Assembly (NCBI GenBank): GCA_964504025.1
Contig: CAZDCO010000002.1
Span: 1-64,000, forward strand
Reading direction: 5' to 3'
DNA length: 64,000 nt
From: Scatosoma sp964504025
GTDB lineage: Bacteria; Bacillota; Clostridia; Christensenellales; Borkfalkiaceae
Below the pieces are notes generated by a model. The model ran no database searches. It saw only the letters and a list, made by a program, of their open reading frames with translations, and had not been told where the DNA came from. Shown in pieces: positions 24,682-33,992 of this stretch; within the stretch, counting starts at the first letter, position 1, and every line of letters starts with the position of its first letter. The position numbers and the translations under genes were made by a program.

Positions 24682-24715
24682 AAAAGAGCTCACGCAGTGG
24701 GCTCTTTTCATTTTA
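24682..24715 (+). terminator. Terminator after rpsU
   Basis: AAAAGAGC pairs with GCTCTTTT around an 11-nt loop, followed by CATTTT. Confidence 0.85.
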
Positions 24716-24783
24716 CTTCGTCGAAAAAAGGGGAAAGATACGAAAGCTTGACGAAAAAAATCAAAAAAGGAGAGGGAAAAGAT

Positions 24784-25206
24784 ATGGTAAGCGGACGAGA
24801 AAGTGAAAATTCGTTGCGAGAGGAGGCGCGTCGCGCGAAATCGCGCATCAAAAACGGGTTTTGGAAGGCGTGTAAGCAAGATTTACAAACGCAGCTCGAA
24901 CGGGCGCGCGAGAGCGGCTTGAACGAAAGCAAGGCAGGGCGTTTTTTCGCGGAAAAGGTATCCGATCGTATATCGGGCAAGAAGGAGGACGAATTCTATT
25001 TGCGCGTCAAACGAATGCTCCTTGCCGAAGGGGAAGTCAGCGACGCGATCGGACGATTGACGGACAAGCCCTATTACGATACGCTCACGTACGAAGAAAA
25101 ACAGCGGTATACGTTGTCGCTCAGCGAAAAGTATTTGCGCGCGTTGGAACGGTTTAGGAGGGAGTGTCAATTTGAAACGTTGCAAGATCGGGAGATCGGA
25201 TCGTAG
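24784..25206 (+). CDS. Hypothetical charged helical protein
   Basis: A 140-residue protein rich in Lys, Arg and Glu, predicted to be almost entirely helical, with no signal peptide or membrane segment. A central part (SKAGRFFAEKVSDRISGKKE) and a later DKPYYDTLTYEEKQRYTLSL stretch have no motif I recognise. AAAAAAGGAGAGG precedes the ATG at 24784, which decides against the longer in-frame start at 24697. It stands between S21 and pcrA; no promoter is obvious, so it may rely on read-through from rpsU. Function unknown. Confidence 0.65.
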   Translation: MVSGRESENSLREEARRAKSRIKNGFWKACKQDLQTQLERARESGLNESKAGRFFAEKVSDRISGKKEDEFYLRVKRMLLAEGEVSDAIGRLTDKPYYDTLTYEEKQRYTLSLSEKYLRALERFRRECQFETLQDREIGS

Positions 25207-25279
25207 AAAGAGGAAATACGCACGGGGAAGACTCGGCGTATTTTTTTCTTCGGAAAAGTCGAAAGGCGTCGATACCCAC

Positions 25280-25308
25280 TTGCCAACGCCGACGGTTTAT
25301 GGTATAAT
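25280..25308 (+). promoter_or_regulatory. Promoter directly abutting pcrA
   Basis: TTGCCA and TATAAT with a 17-bp spacer. The -10 box ends only 7 nt before the pcrA ATG, so the predicted transcription start falls on or next to the start codon. Confidence 0.75.
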
Positions 25309-25315
25309 AGACGGT

Positions 25316-27697
25316 ATGGAACGGATAGAAGAAATTTTAGAAAAACTGAACGAGGAACAAATCAAGCCAGTGCTGCAAACGGAGGGCGCGGTGCTCGTGC
25401 TTGCAGGGGCAGGCAGCGGTAAAACGCGCGTATTGACGTCGCGTATCGCCTATTTGGTCGAAGAAAAACACGTGCCGCCGTCGGCGATTTTGGCAATCAC
25501 CTTCACCAACAAAGCGGCGAACGAAATGAAAGAACGTCTTTCCAAAATCGTGGACGTTTCTTCCTCTTGGGTGTGCACCATTCACAGCATGTGCGTGCGC
25601 ATTTTGCGCACCTACCCCGAAGAGGCAGGAATCAACAAAAACTTCTCCATTTACAGCGAAACGGAACGCAACAATATCATCAAGAAGTCCTTTCAAGAAT
25701 GCGACTACGACGACGAAAAGTTGTTGAAATCGGTCAAGTATCATATCGCGAACGCGAAGATGCTCGGCTACGAACCGAAACGGTACGCGGAGGAGTTCGC
25801 CGGCGAAGAGAATATCGAAGAGATCACCAAAGTGTATACGCGCTACCAAAAGCATTTACGGGAGAACAACGCGCTCGATTTTGACGATTTGTTGAACGAA
25901 ACGCGGTTGCTGCTCCGCAAAAACGACGAAGTACGCGACTATCTCGGCGGTAGATTCCGCTATATCCTCGTGGACGAGTTTCAGGACACGAACGCCGTGC
26001 AATACGAGATCGTCCGCCTGTTGGCGCAAGCGCACGGCAACCTGTTCGCCGTGGGCGACGACGATCAGTCGATCTACGGCTGGCGCGGTGCGAAGATAGA
26101 GAATATTTTACACTTTGAAAAGGACTTCAAAAACGCAAAGACGTTCAAGTTGGAACGCAATTATCGTTCCACGAAGAAGATTTTGCAGTTGGCGAATACC
26201 GTCATCAAAAACAACGGCAGACGGAAGAGCAAAACGTTGTGGACGGAAAACGCCGAAGGCGACGCCGTCAAAGTGTACGAAGCGGATGAGGAAAGCGGCG
26301 AGGCACGGTATATCGCGCATACGATCAAAGGCTTGGTGGAGAGAGGATACTCCTATTCCGACTTCGCCGTGTTGATGCGCCTGAACGCACTCACGCGGTC
26401 GTTCGAACAAGAGTTTACTTCCGACGCCATTCCCTATAAAGTATTCGGCGGTTTCAAGTTCTTCGAGCGTAAGGAAATCAAGGACTTGCTGGCGTATTTG
26501 CGGTTGGTGAACAACCCGTTCGACAGCGAAGCGGCTACGCGGATCATCAACTTCCCCAAGCGCGGTATCGGCGCGAAAACGGTGGAAACGCTGCAAAATT
26601 ACGCCTTCCAAAACGAGTTGTCCGTCTACGACGCGTTGCTCGATTTGGACACGCTCGGCTTCACGGGCGCGACGAAACAAAAATTGACCGATTTTAAGAA
26701 TCTCGTCAACGGCTGGATCGTGCAAAGTCAGGATACGCCCGTCAACGAGCTCGTCAAGTCAATCGTCGCCGACACGAAAATGCGCGAGGCGTACGCCGAC
26801 GAATCGGACGAGAGTATCAACAAGCGCGCGAATATCGACGAATTTATCAATTCGGTGGAAGAGTATTGCCGCTTGAACGAGGGGGCGACGCTCACCGAAT
26901 ATTTGGAACAGGTTACGCTTTCTTCGGATACGGACGAAATGGACGACAGCAACTACGTTACGCTGGCGACGGTGCACTCCGTCAAGGGGTTAGAGTTCAC
27001 GGGCGTGTTCGTGTGCGGCATGGAAGAAAACATCATGCCCGTCGCGCGCGCCGTGGAGAACGACGACGATATGGAAGAGGAACGCCGTTTGATGTACGTG
27101 GCGATCACGCGTGCCAAGGAACGGTTGTGGCTCACCCGTTCGAAGAGTAGATATTTGTACGGCGAGCGCAAACCGACTGCCCGTTCGCGGTTTTTAAGGG
27201 AAATGGCGAGCGAGTTAGATTTACCGAAAGAGGTGCGTCGTCCGTCCTTCTACGGCTACGACGACGATCCCGAAAGCTACGGTAACGCGGCGTACGGTGG
27301 GGGCAGGTATGCGTCGAACAGCGGTTACGGAAACGGCTACGGGAGAAGAGGGGGCTATTATCAAGGCGATAGAAGCAGCTCGCCCGTGCAGCGTTCCGCG
27401 TGGAACGGCGGCAGCGCGTACGGTTCATCGCAAAGCACAAGCCGTTCGACGAGCACCGTTAAGCGCGAAAGCAACTTTTCCTACGGCGGAATCGGTAAGC
27501 CCGCACCACGTACGACGGCGAGCAAAGATCTCAGCGCGTTCAGCGTCGGCGTACGGGTAAGCCACCCGAAATTCGGCGAAGGCACGATCGTGCGCGTACG
27601 GGGCGCAGGGGCGAATACCATTCTCGACGTCGCGTTCACGAACGGACTTGGCATCAAGCAGTTGTCCGCAAATCTCGCGCCGTTGACGGTGTTGTAA
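25316..27697 (+). CDS. pcrA: UvrD/PcrA-type ATP-dependent DNA helicase
   Basis: A 793-residue superfamily 1A 3'-5' helicase for repair and rolling-circle replication. LNEEQIKPVLQTEG (Q motif) and GAGSGKT (31-37) are at the N-terminus. VDEFQDTN lies near 219, GDDDQSIYGWRGA near 245 and TVHSVKGLEF near 555. A Gly/Ser/Tyr-rich linker (about 645-720) leads to a C-terminal SH3-like segment (VGVRVSHPKFGEGTIV) that in PcrA contacts RNA polymerase. The start at 25316 is chosen because homologues begin with this MERIEEIL-type sequence. It has no Shine-Dalgarno site; see the leaderless finding. ligA follows 40 nt later, the common pcrA-ligA order. Confidence 0.93.
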   Translation: MERIEEILEKLNEEQIKPVLQTEGAVLVLAGAGSGKTRVLTSRIAYLVEEKHVPPSAILAITFTNKAANEMKERLSKIVDVSSSWVCTIHSMCVRILRTYPEEAGINKNFSIYSETERNNIIKKSFQECDYDDEKLLKSVKYHIANAKMLGYEPKRYAEEFAGEENIEEITKVYTRYQKHLRENNALDFDDLLNETRLLLRKNDEVRDYLGGRFRYILVDEFQDTNAVQYEIVRLLAQAHGNLFAVGDDDQSIYGWRGAKIENILHFEKDFKNAKTFKLERNYRSTKKILQLANTVIKNNGRRKSKTLWTENAEGDAVKVYEADEESGEARYIAHTIKGLVERGYSYSDFAVLMRLNALTRSFEQEFTSDAIPYKVFGGFKFFERKEIKDLLAYLRLVNNPFDSEAATRIINFPKRGIGAKTVETLQNYAFQNELSVYDALLDLDTLGFTGATKQKLTDFKNLVNGWIVQSQDTPVNELVKSIVADTKMREAYADESDESINKRANIDEFINSVEEYCRLNEGATLTEYLEQVTLSSDTDEMDDSNYVTLATVHSVKGLEFTGVFVCGMEENIMPVARAVENDDDMEEERRLMYVAITRAKERLWLTRSKSRYLYGERKPTARSRFLREMASELDLPKEVRRPSFYGYDDDPESYGNAAYGGGRYASNSGYGNGYGRRGGYYQGDRSSSPVQRSAWNGGSAYGSSQSTSRSTSTVKRESNFSYGGIGKPAPRTTASKDLSAFSVGVRVSHPKFGEGTIVRVRGAGANTILDVAFTNGLGIKQLSANLAPLTVL

Positions 27698-27737
27698 TTT
27701 TTTTGAGAAAATACTCCCGAAAGGAGAACGAGGGGCT

Positions 27738-29675
27738 ATGGATAGAAAACGAGAACTTGTGGATATTTTGAATCGGTGGGCGTACGAATATTACGTGTTG
27801 GACGCGCCGACCGTATCGGATAAGGAATACGATACGCTCTACGACGAATTGCGTGCACTGGAAGAGTCGAGCGGCGAAGTGTATCCCGACAGCCCCACCC
27901 GTCGCGTGGGCGGCGAACCGATCAAGGGGTTTGAAAAGCACGAGCACTTGGCGCGCTTGTTCAGCTTGGATAAAGCGGTAACGGAAGAGGAGTTGGACGC
28001 GTTCGTTACGCGCGTTGAAAAATCGGGCGGCGCAACGTATACGGTAGAGTATAAATTCGACGGTTTGACGGTATGTTTGACGTACGACGACGGAAAGTTC
28101 GTGCGCGCCACGACGCGCGGCAACGGCGTCGTAGGCGAGGACGTAACGGCGCAAGTGTTGACGATTCCCTCCTTCCCGTTGAAAATTTCCTATCGCGGCA
28201 CGTTGGAGGTGCGCGGCGAGGCGGTTATTCGGTTGTCCGTCTTGGAAAAGTATAACCAAACGGCGGTTGAACCGTTGAAGAACGCGCGGAACGCGGCGGC
28301 GGGCGCGGTGCGAAATCTCGATCCGAAAATCACCCGTCAACGCAAACCAGATATCTATTTTTACGACGTGAACTACCTCTCCGACGGCACGCGTCTTTCG
28401 CAAACGGAAGCGCACGATTTTTTGCAACGCGAGGGCTTCAAAGTCTTTCCCTATTTCCGCGTTTGCAAGTCGGGAGAAGAAGTCAAGGACGCCGTGCGCG
28501 AAATCGAAGTGGAACGGCGGAATATCGACGTGCTGACGGACGGCGCGGTCGTCAAGGTGAACGAGGCGGCGGTGCGCGAAGAGCTTGGATATACCGACAA
28601 ATTTCCGAGATGGGCGATGGCGTATAAGTTCGAGGCGGAAGAGGTAACTACCCTCTTAAAAGAAGTCGTTTGGCAGGTGGGGCGCACAGGAAAACTGACG
28701 CCGCTCGCCCTGTTAGAACCCGTGGAGTTGGCAGGCGCGACGGTATCGCGCGCTACCCTCAACAATTACGGCGATATCGAACGGAAACGGGTAAAATTGC
28801 GTTCGCGCGTACTCGTACGCCGCTCCAACGAAGTCATTCCCGAAATTTTGGGCGCGACGGAGTACTACGCCGACAGCGCGGACGTGGAAAAGCCGACGGT
28901 ATGCCCGTCGTGCGGAACGCCTCTGAAAGAGGTGGGCGCGCACCTGTTCTGCCCCAATGAGGAGTGCGTACCGAGAATCGTGGCGCGCCTCGACCATTAC
29001 GCAGGCAAAAACGCCATGAATATCGACGGATTTTCCGATCGTACGGCGCAACAACTCGTCGAATGCGGTTTGGTGAAAAACTTTGCCGACTTGTACCGCT
29101 TGACGAGCGAAGATTTGGCGCGCTTGGACGGGTTCAAGGACAAGAAAATCAACAATTTGTTGTCGGAAATCAACGCAAGTCGCACTCCCGAATTGTCGGC
29201 GTTTTTGTTCGCAATCGGCATGGACGGGGTAGGCAGGGTTGCGGCGAAAGAACTTGCCGCACGGTTTAAGAGTTTGGAAAACTTGCAAGCCGCGACGGAA
29301 GAGGAACTTTTGAAAATGGACAACGTCGGGGCGATTACGGCGCACGATATCGTTGCATTTTTCCGCGACGAAAACAACGCGGCACAACTTGCGGCGTTGC
29401 GCGAAGTCGGCGTCGAGCCGATATGGAAAGAGGAGAAAAAAGAGGGGGTATTTTCAGGCGAATCGGTCGTGCTGACGGGCTCGTTGAGCGGCTATAAGCG
29501 CAGCGAGGCGCAACGACTGATCGAAGAACGGGGCGGCGTTTGCCAATCGTCGGTTACGTCGAAAACCACCCTCGTGATCGTCGGCGCGGACGCAGGCAGC
29601 AAACGCCAAAAGGCGGAAAAGTTGGGGATACGCATTATCGACGAGGCGGAGTTTACGAAGCTGATCGAAGGTTGA
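27738..29675 (+). CDS. ligA: NAD-dependent DNA ligase
   Basis: A 645-residue ligase that seals nicks in replication and repair. The adenylation-domain lysine is K106 in EYKFDGL (KxDG motif). The Ia domain (HxEHxAR-like KHEHLARLFSLDKA near 67) is ahead of it. An OB fold and a zinc finger with four cysteines (CPSCGTPL...FCPNEEC near 395-420) follow. HhH repeats (about 430-560) and a BRCT domain (about 575-645, SVVLTGSLSGYKRSEA) complete the usual order. AAAGGAG precedes the ATG. It is slightly shorter than the typical ~670 residues but has every domain. Confidence 0.95.
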   Translation: MDRKRELVDILNRWAYEYYVLDAPTVSDKEYDTLYDELRALEESSGEVYPDSPTRRVGGEPIKGFEKHEHLARLFSLDKAVTEEELDAFVTRVEKSGGATYTVEYKFDGLTVCLTYDDGKFVRATTRGNGVVGEDVTAQVLTIPSFPLKISYRGTLEVRGEAVIRLSVLEKYNQTAVEPLKNARNAAAGAVRNLDPKITRQRKPDIYFYDVNYLSDGTRLSQTEAHDFLQREGFKVFPYFRVCKSGEEVKDAVREIEVERRNIDVLTDGAVVKVNEAAVREELGYTDKFPRWAMAYKFEAEEVTTLLKEVVWQVGRTGKLTPLALLEPVELAGATVSRATLNNYGDIERKRVKLRSRVLVRRSNEVIPEILGATEYYADSADVEKPTVCPSCGTPLKEVGAHLFCPNEECVPRIVARLDHYAGKNAMNIDGFSDRTAQQLVECGLVKNFADLYRLTSEDLARLDGFKDKKINNLLSEINASRTPELSAFLFAIGMDGVGRVAAKELAARFKSLENLQAATEEELLKMDNVGAITAHDIVAFFRDENNAAQLAALREVGVEPIWKEEKKEGVFSGESVVLTGSLSGYKRSEAQRLIEERGGVCQSSVTSKTTLVIVGADAGSKRQKAEKLGIRIIDEAEFTKLIEG

Positions 29676-29876
29676 GTTTTGGCACGACGGTGCAAAACCG
29701 CACTTGCGTATTGCTCGTTTTACACGACGGAAATAAAGAACGCGCGACGCATATCGCTCGTTTTGCGCGACGGGCGCGGATAACTTGTATGGCGGCGTTC
29801 GGGAACAGGCGGCGCGAACCGAAAACTTATAGAGGAGAACGAAAGTGCGTTCGGACGGAAAAAACTCCGTCGTTGG

Positions 29877-29921
29877 GCGCGCTTTTTTCTTTTTTTATAA
29901 AAAAAGAAGAAAAGGGGCGCG
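29877..29921. terminator. A/T-rich hairpin between ligA and yicC, terminator-like
   Basis: GCGCGCTTTTTTCTTTTTTT can pair with AAAAAAAGAAGAAAAGGGGC around AT. It probably ends the pcrA-ligA transcript. The bases before it (29676-29876) include an imperfect 25-nt direct repeat (GCTCGTTTTACACGACGG and GCTCGTTTTGCGCGACGG) and no gene I can support. Confidence 0.6.
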
Positions 29922-29928
29922 TTACCGC

Positions 29929-29957
29929 TTGTAATTTGACGAAATATTTGCTATAAT
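29929..29957 (+). promoter_or_regulatory. Promoter of the yicC-gmk-rpoZ-priA run
   Basis: TTGTAA and TATAAT with a 17-bp spacer, starting right after the hairpin. Confidence 0.75.
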
Positions 29958-30007
29958 AGGATAACCCGTAAAAGGGGTAAAGGACGAAACGAGAGGATAA
30001 AAGCGTT

Positions 30008-30883
30008 ATGTTGAGTATGACGGGGTACGGCAAAGGCTCGTACGACGACGGAGAATTGCAACTCACCTGCGAGATCAAGACGGTGAACAACCGCTATTTG
30101 GACGTGGCGATGAAAGCGCCGCGCATATTTGCGGCGTACGAGGAAACGGCGAAGTCGATCGTGCGCGAACGGTTGACGCGCGGCCACGCCGACGTGTTCG
30201 TAACCTTTAAGGACAGACGGGAAAGACCAACTGCGTTTGCTGTCGATTTGGCGCTTGCAAGCTCGTATATCGCCGCGGCGAATACGCTGAAAGAAAAATT
30301 CCCCGCTTTGCCCGACGACGTAACGATCTCTTCGGTGCTTCGCTATCCCGACGTATTGAAACAGGACGAAGTGCAAGGTTTGGACGAAATGCTGATTCTC
30401 GCGTTGAAGACCGCCCTTTGCGCGGCACTCGATAACCTGAACGCCATGCGACTCGTCGAGGGCGAAAAGCTGAAAGAGGATATGTTGTCCCGTATGCAGG
30501 CGATCGAAAGCTTGGTGGAAAAAATCGCCGCGCGCGCACCGCTCGTGGCGGCGGAATATCGGGAGCGTTTGACGACGCGCGTTCGAGAATATGTAGACGG
30601 CGCGAACGTAGACGAGGGCAGGTTGCTTACCGAGGTGGCGATCTTTACCGATAAGAGCAATATCGACGAGGAGTTGACGAGGTTGCGTTCGCATATCCAG
30701 CAATTCCGTTCGATTTGCGAAGAGGGCGTCGTGGGAAGAAAACTCGACTTTTTGGTACAGGAGTTCAACCGCGAAGCGAATACCACCTGTTCCAAGAGCA
30801 ACGACGTGGAGATCACGCGGCTGGGCTTGGAGTTGAAGAACGAGATCGAAAAGGTGCGCGAACAGGTGCAAAACCTCGAATAA
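30008..30883 (+). CDS. YicC-family endoribonuclease
   Basis: A 291-residue YicC/YloC protein. The N-terminal SMTGYGKG and EIKTVNNRYLDV and the C-terminal DRSNIDEELTRLRSHI-like and GRKLDFLVQEFNREANTTCSKS blocks are diagnostic. E. coli YicC and B. subtilis YloC are now known to be endoribonucleases. It heads the classic yicC-gmk-rpoZ-priA order of Bacillota. The GTTATG context gives the ATG at 30008, with GAGAGGATAA upstream. The usual small remA gene between yloC and gmk is not present here. Confidence 0.93.
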   Translation: MLSMTGYGKGSYDDGELQLTCEIKTVNNRYLDVAMKAPRIFAAYEETAKSIVRERLTRGHADVFVTFKDRRERPTAFAVDLALASSYIAAANTLKEKFPALPDDVTISSVLRYPDVLKQDEVQGLDEMLILALKTALCAALDNLNAMRLVEGEKLKEDMLSRMQAIESLVEKIAARAPLVAAEYRERLTTRVREYVDGANVDEGRLLTEVAIFTDKSNIDEELTRLRSHIQQFRSICEEGVVGRKLDFLVQEFNREANTTCSKSNDVEITRLGLELKNEIEKVREQVQNLE

Positions 30884-30906
30884 TACACGAAAGAGAACGA
30901 AAGAAG

Positions 30907-31470
30907 ATGAAGAAAAACGTATTGATGGTAGTGTCCGGCCCGTCCGGCGTAGGCAAGGGAACGCTCGTGAAAAAACTGATTGCGAAACGACCTGACGTCG
31001 TCGAAACGGTGACCTGCACGACGCGCGCGCCGCGCGAGGGCGAAGTTCACGGCAGAGAGTACTACTTTTTAACCAAAAAAGAATTTATACGACGTATCGA
31101 AGAGAAAGACTTTTTAGAATACGACGAGCATTTTGGAAACTATTACGGCACGCCAAAATCGTTCGTGCAGGAAACGCTGAAAGAGAAGTCCGTCGTGTTG
31201 GAGATCGACGTCGTCGGGGCGTTGAACGTGAAAAAAGTTTTTCCCGAATGCGTGCTCGTCATGATCGTACCGCCCTCTAAGGAAACGCTGTTCGAGCGGT
31301 TGAAGGGTAGGAACTCGGAGACGGACGAGGAAATTCAAAGCCGTTTGGCGCGGCTCGATTACGAGTTGTCGCAAAAGGACAAATACGATTACGTAGTGAT
31401 CAACGACGATTTGGATAAGGCACTTGCCGAGTTAGAGGGAATCCTCGACGGCAACCCCCTTTGCAAATAA
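30907..31470 (+). CDS. gmk: Guanylate kinase
   Basis: A 187-residue kinase that makes GDP from GMP. P-loop SGPSGVGKGT is at 10-19, TTRAPREGEVHGREYYF near 39-55 binds GMP, and EYDEHFGNYYGT near 70-81 and EIDVVGA near 100 are typical. The ATG at 30907 is chosen over the long upstream in-frame extension because the protein begins with the standard Gmk start. The ribosome site (GAACGAAAG) is weak. It lies 23 nt after yicC. Confidence 0.96.
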   Translation: MKKNVLMVVSGPSGVGKGTLVKKLIAKRPDVVETVTCTTRAPREGEVHGREYYFLTKKEFIRRIEEKDFLEYDEHFGNYYGTPKSFVQETLKEKSVVLEIDVVGALNVKKVFPECVLVMIVPPSKETLFERLKGRNSETDEEIQSRLARLDYELSQKDKYDYVVINDDLDKALAELEGILDGNPLCK

Positions 31471-31502
31471 AAAACGAACAACAATTTTAAGGAGATAGAA
31501 AT

Positions 31503-31724
31503 ATGATTAACGAACCTTCCGTAGATGAAATGATCAGAAAATTAGGCAGCGAGGAAGAGCCGATCAGCCGTTACGCGCTTTGCACGATCGCGGCGAAGAG
31601 AGCAAGACAAATTATCGAAAACGAGAAGAACGCCGGCGTGGTAGATTCCACGGGCAAGGATAAAGAACTCCTGACCGCGTGCAAGGACATCGCCGAGGGC
31701 AGAGTAGTCGTCGCAAAAGACTAA
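31503..31724 (+). CDS. rpoZ: RNA polymerase omega subunit
   Basis: A 73-residue omega subunit with the expected pattern: PSVDEMIRKL start, SRYALCTIAAKRARQI helix and VDSTGKDKELLTACKDIAEGRV. It helps assemble the beta-prime subunit. TAAGGAG precedes the ATG. It is followed by a terminator before priA. The coaBC gene that often stands between rpoZ and priA is missing here. Confidence 0.93.
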   Translation: MINEPSVDEMIRKLGSEEEPISRYALCTIAAKRARQIIENEKNAGVVDSTGKDKELLTACKDIAEGRVVVAKD

Positions 31725-31739
31725 CGAAACTCGTTCAAA

Positions 31740-31771
31740 TTGCCTCGCATTGCCGAGGCAATTCCATTTTT
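31740..31771 (+). terminator. Terminator or attenuator between rpoZ and priA
   Basis: TTGCCTCG pairs with CGAGGCAA around a 6-nt loop, then TTCCATTTTT. priA starts 21 bp later with no promoter seen, so some read-through is implied. Confidence 0.75.
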
Positions 31772-31791
31772 GAAGTACAGGAGGAGTGCGC

Positions 31792-33966
31792 GTGATTGCC
31801 GAAGTCATCGTAGATATCGCGTCGGGCGAAACGGATAGAATATTCGATTATCTTTGCGAAGATGCCGCCGTGGCGGGCAGCCGCGTGCGCGTACCTTTCG
31901 GCGGTAAGACGGTTACGGGCTTTATCATGCGCTTAAAGGCATCGTCCGACTTGCCGTTGGAACGCTTGAAACGAGCGTTGCCGACGGACGACGGTATGCC
32001 TGCGCTCAACGCCGAATGTTTGCGCTTGGCGGAAAAACTTACGGCGCGCTATCGCGTACCCAAAGCACTCACGCTGCGGCTGTTTTTGCCTGCGGAAATG
32101 CGTACGGGCAAGGTGCGGCAAAAATGGCGGAACGTAGCGACGCTCGCCCTGCCGTTTGAAGAAATATCGTTGCCGAAAACAGCGAAAAACCAACGGGCGG
32201 CGGCGGAGTATTTGCGCGATCACGGCAAGACGGATTGCGCGCTGTTGAACGCTTCGTTCGCAGGCGGCGTGGCAGGGTTGGAAAAGAAAGGATACGTACG
32301 GATCGAAAAGGAACAAACGCTTCGCGATCCGTATAAAGCGTTGGAAGGGGAAGCCGCGCCTCGCGAACTGACGGACGACCAACGCCGCGCCGTGGAAACG
32401 GTGCAAACGGACGCGCGCACCGTGCAACTTTTGCACGGCGTTACAGGCAGCGGTAAAACGGAAGTCTATTTGACGCTGATTGCCGATTGCTTGCGCCGCG
32501 GTAAAAGTTCGATTTTTTTAGTCCCCGAAATTTCCCTGACGCCCCAAATGCTTTCCCAACTTCGCGCGCGCTTCGGTAAGAACGCCGCCATTTTGCATAG
32601 CGGACTGTCCGCAGGCGAGCGCTTCGACGAGTGGTGGCGGCTGCGTACGGGCGAGGCAAAGATCGCGATCGGCGCGCGGAGTGCGATTTTCGCGCCCATG
32701 GAAAATCTCGGCGTGATCATTCTCGACGAGGAACACGACGGCAGCTACGCCAGCGAAACCGCACCGCGGTATAACACTTTCGATGTGGCGTATTTGCGCG
32801 CGCGGTACAACGGGTGCAAGTTGGTGCTCGGCAGCGCGACGCCCTCCGCCGATACCTATAAACGAGCGATGGACGGCGAATTTTCGCTGATCGAAATGCC
32901 CAAGCGCATCAATCGCCGCCCGTTGCCCGAAGTGATTATCGCAGATATGCGGCGCGAAGTGCGCCGCGGCAACAACTCCGCCTTCTCGTCGGTGCTTCAA
33001 GAGGAGTTGGAACGTTGTTTGGAGGACGGCAAGCAAGCCATTTTGTTCTTGAACCGCAGGGGATATTCGCAAACGGTCATTTGCAAGGAGTGCGGTTACG
33101 TGGCGAAGTGCGAGGCGTGCGACGTCGCGTTGACCTATCATCGGGACGAAGATTGCTTAAAATGCCACTATTGCGGCGCGAAATACGGTATGCTGTCCGC
33201 CTGTCCCGAATGCGGGGGTAAAAAGTTGTCGTACGCGGGAACGGGTACGCAACGGATCGTGTACGACTTGCAACGGCTGTATCCCAAGGCGCGTATCCTG
33301 CGCATGGATAACGACACGACGAGCGGCAAAGAGGGGCATTATAAAATATTAAAACGCTTTTCCGAACAGCAAGCGGATATACTCGTCGGGACGCAAATGA
33401 TTGCCAAGGGACACGATTTCCCGTCGGTAACGCTCGTGGGCATCTTGGACGCGGATATGAGTTTGCATTTTTCCGATTATCGCAGTCGCGAACGCACCTT
33501 TCAGTTGATTACGCAGGTAGCGGGGCGGAGCGGTAGAGCGGAGGAACAGGGCAAAGTCGTGCTACAAACGTTCGATCCCGAAAACGAAGTGTTGCGGTTT
33601 GCAACGACGTACGATTACGCAGGTTTTTACCGCAACGAAATATCCTTGCGCGCGGCGATGGCGTTTCCGCCCTTTTCCAAAATCGTGCGCGTGTTGGTAA
33701 CGGGCGAGGACGATAAAAAGACGTTGGAAGCGTTGCGCGTCGTGTACGTCGCGTTGGAAGAATTGTATCGGAAAAATACCGACAAATTCTTGTTTTTCAA
33801 CAAGATGCGCGCCCCGATCAAACGGATACAAAACAAATATCGCTATCAAGTTTTGATGCGGCTGTCGGACACTTCCGTGTTGCCTGCCGTCTACGAAGCG
33901 TGCGAGAACGCGCGCTGTCGCGACGTGCTGATCGGCGTGGAAGAAAATCCGTCGAATATGAGTTGA
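31792..33966 (+). CDS. priA: Primosomal protein N' (replication restart helicase)
   Basis: A 724-residue helicase that reloads the replisome at stalled forks. It has a DNA-binding N-domain (1-100), Walker A GVTGSGKTEVY near 218 and DEEHDGSY near 310. The zinc-binding module follows near 435-480 with eight cysteines (CKECGYVAKCEACDV, CHYCGAKYG and ACPECGG). QVAGRSGR comes near 575. The GTG at 31792 is chosen because AGGAGG lies about 7 nt upstream; the other in-frame GTG at 31786 abuts that site. def follows 26 nt later. Confidence 0.95.
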   Translation: MIAEVIVDIASGETDRIFDYLCEDAAVAGSRVRVPFGGKTVTGFIMRLKASSDLPLERLKRALPTDDGMPALNAECLRLAEKLTARYRVPKALTLRLFLPAEMRTGKVRQKWRNVATLALPFEEISLPKTAKNQRAAAEYLRDHGKTDCALLNASFAGGVAGLEKKGYVRIEKEQTLRDPYKALEGEAAPRELTDDQRRAVETVQTDARTVQLLHGVTGSGKTEVYLTLIADCLRRGKSSIFLVPEISLTPQMLSQLRARFGKNAAILHSGLSAGERFDEWWRLRTGEAKIAIGARSAIFAPMENLGVIILDEEHDGSYASETAPRYNTFDVAYLRARYNGCKLVLGSATPSADTYKRAMDGEFSLIEMPKRINRRPLPEVIIADMRREVRRGNNSAFSSVLQEELERCLEDGKQAILFLNRRGYSQTVICKECGYVAKCEACDVALTYHRDEDCLKCHYCGAKYGMLSACPECGGKKLSYAGTGTQRIVYDLQRLYPKARILRMDNDTTSGKEGHYKILKRFSEQQADILVGTQMIAKGHDFPSVTLVGILDADMSLHFSDYRSRERTFQLITQVAGRSGRAEEQGKVVLQTFDPENEVLRFATTYDYAGFYRNEISLRAAMAFPPFSKIVRVLVTGEDDKKTLEALRVVYVALEELYRKNTDKFLFFNKMRAPIKRIQNKYRYQVLMRLSDTSVLPAVYEACENARCRDVLIGVEENPSNMS

Positions 33967-33992
33967 AAAATAATCAAAGGAAGAGAAAAAAT

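Noticed and set aside
29842..29935. Small frame after AGAGGAGAACGAAA starting with GTG near 29845
   Set aside because: It runs through the terminator-like hairpin and encodes Phe and Lys runs from the T and A tracts. The good ribosome site may be chance.
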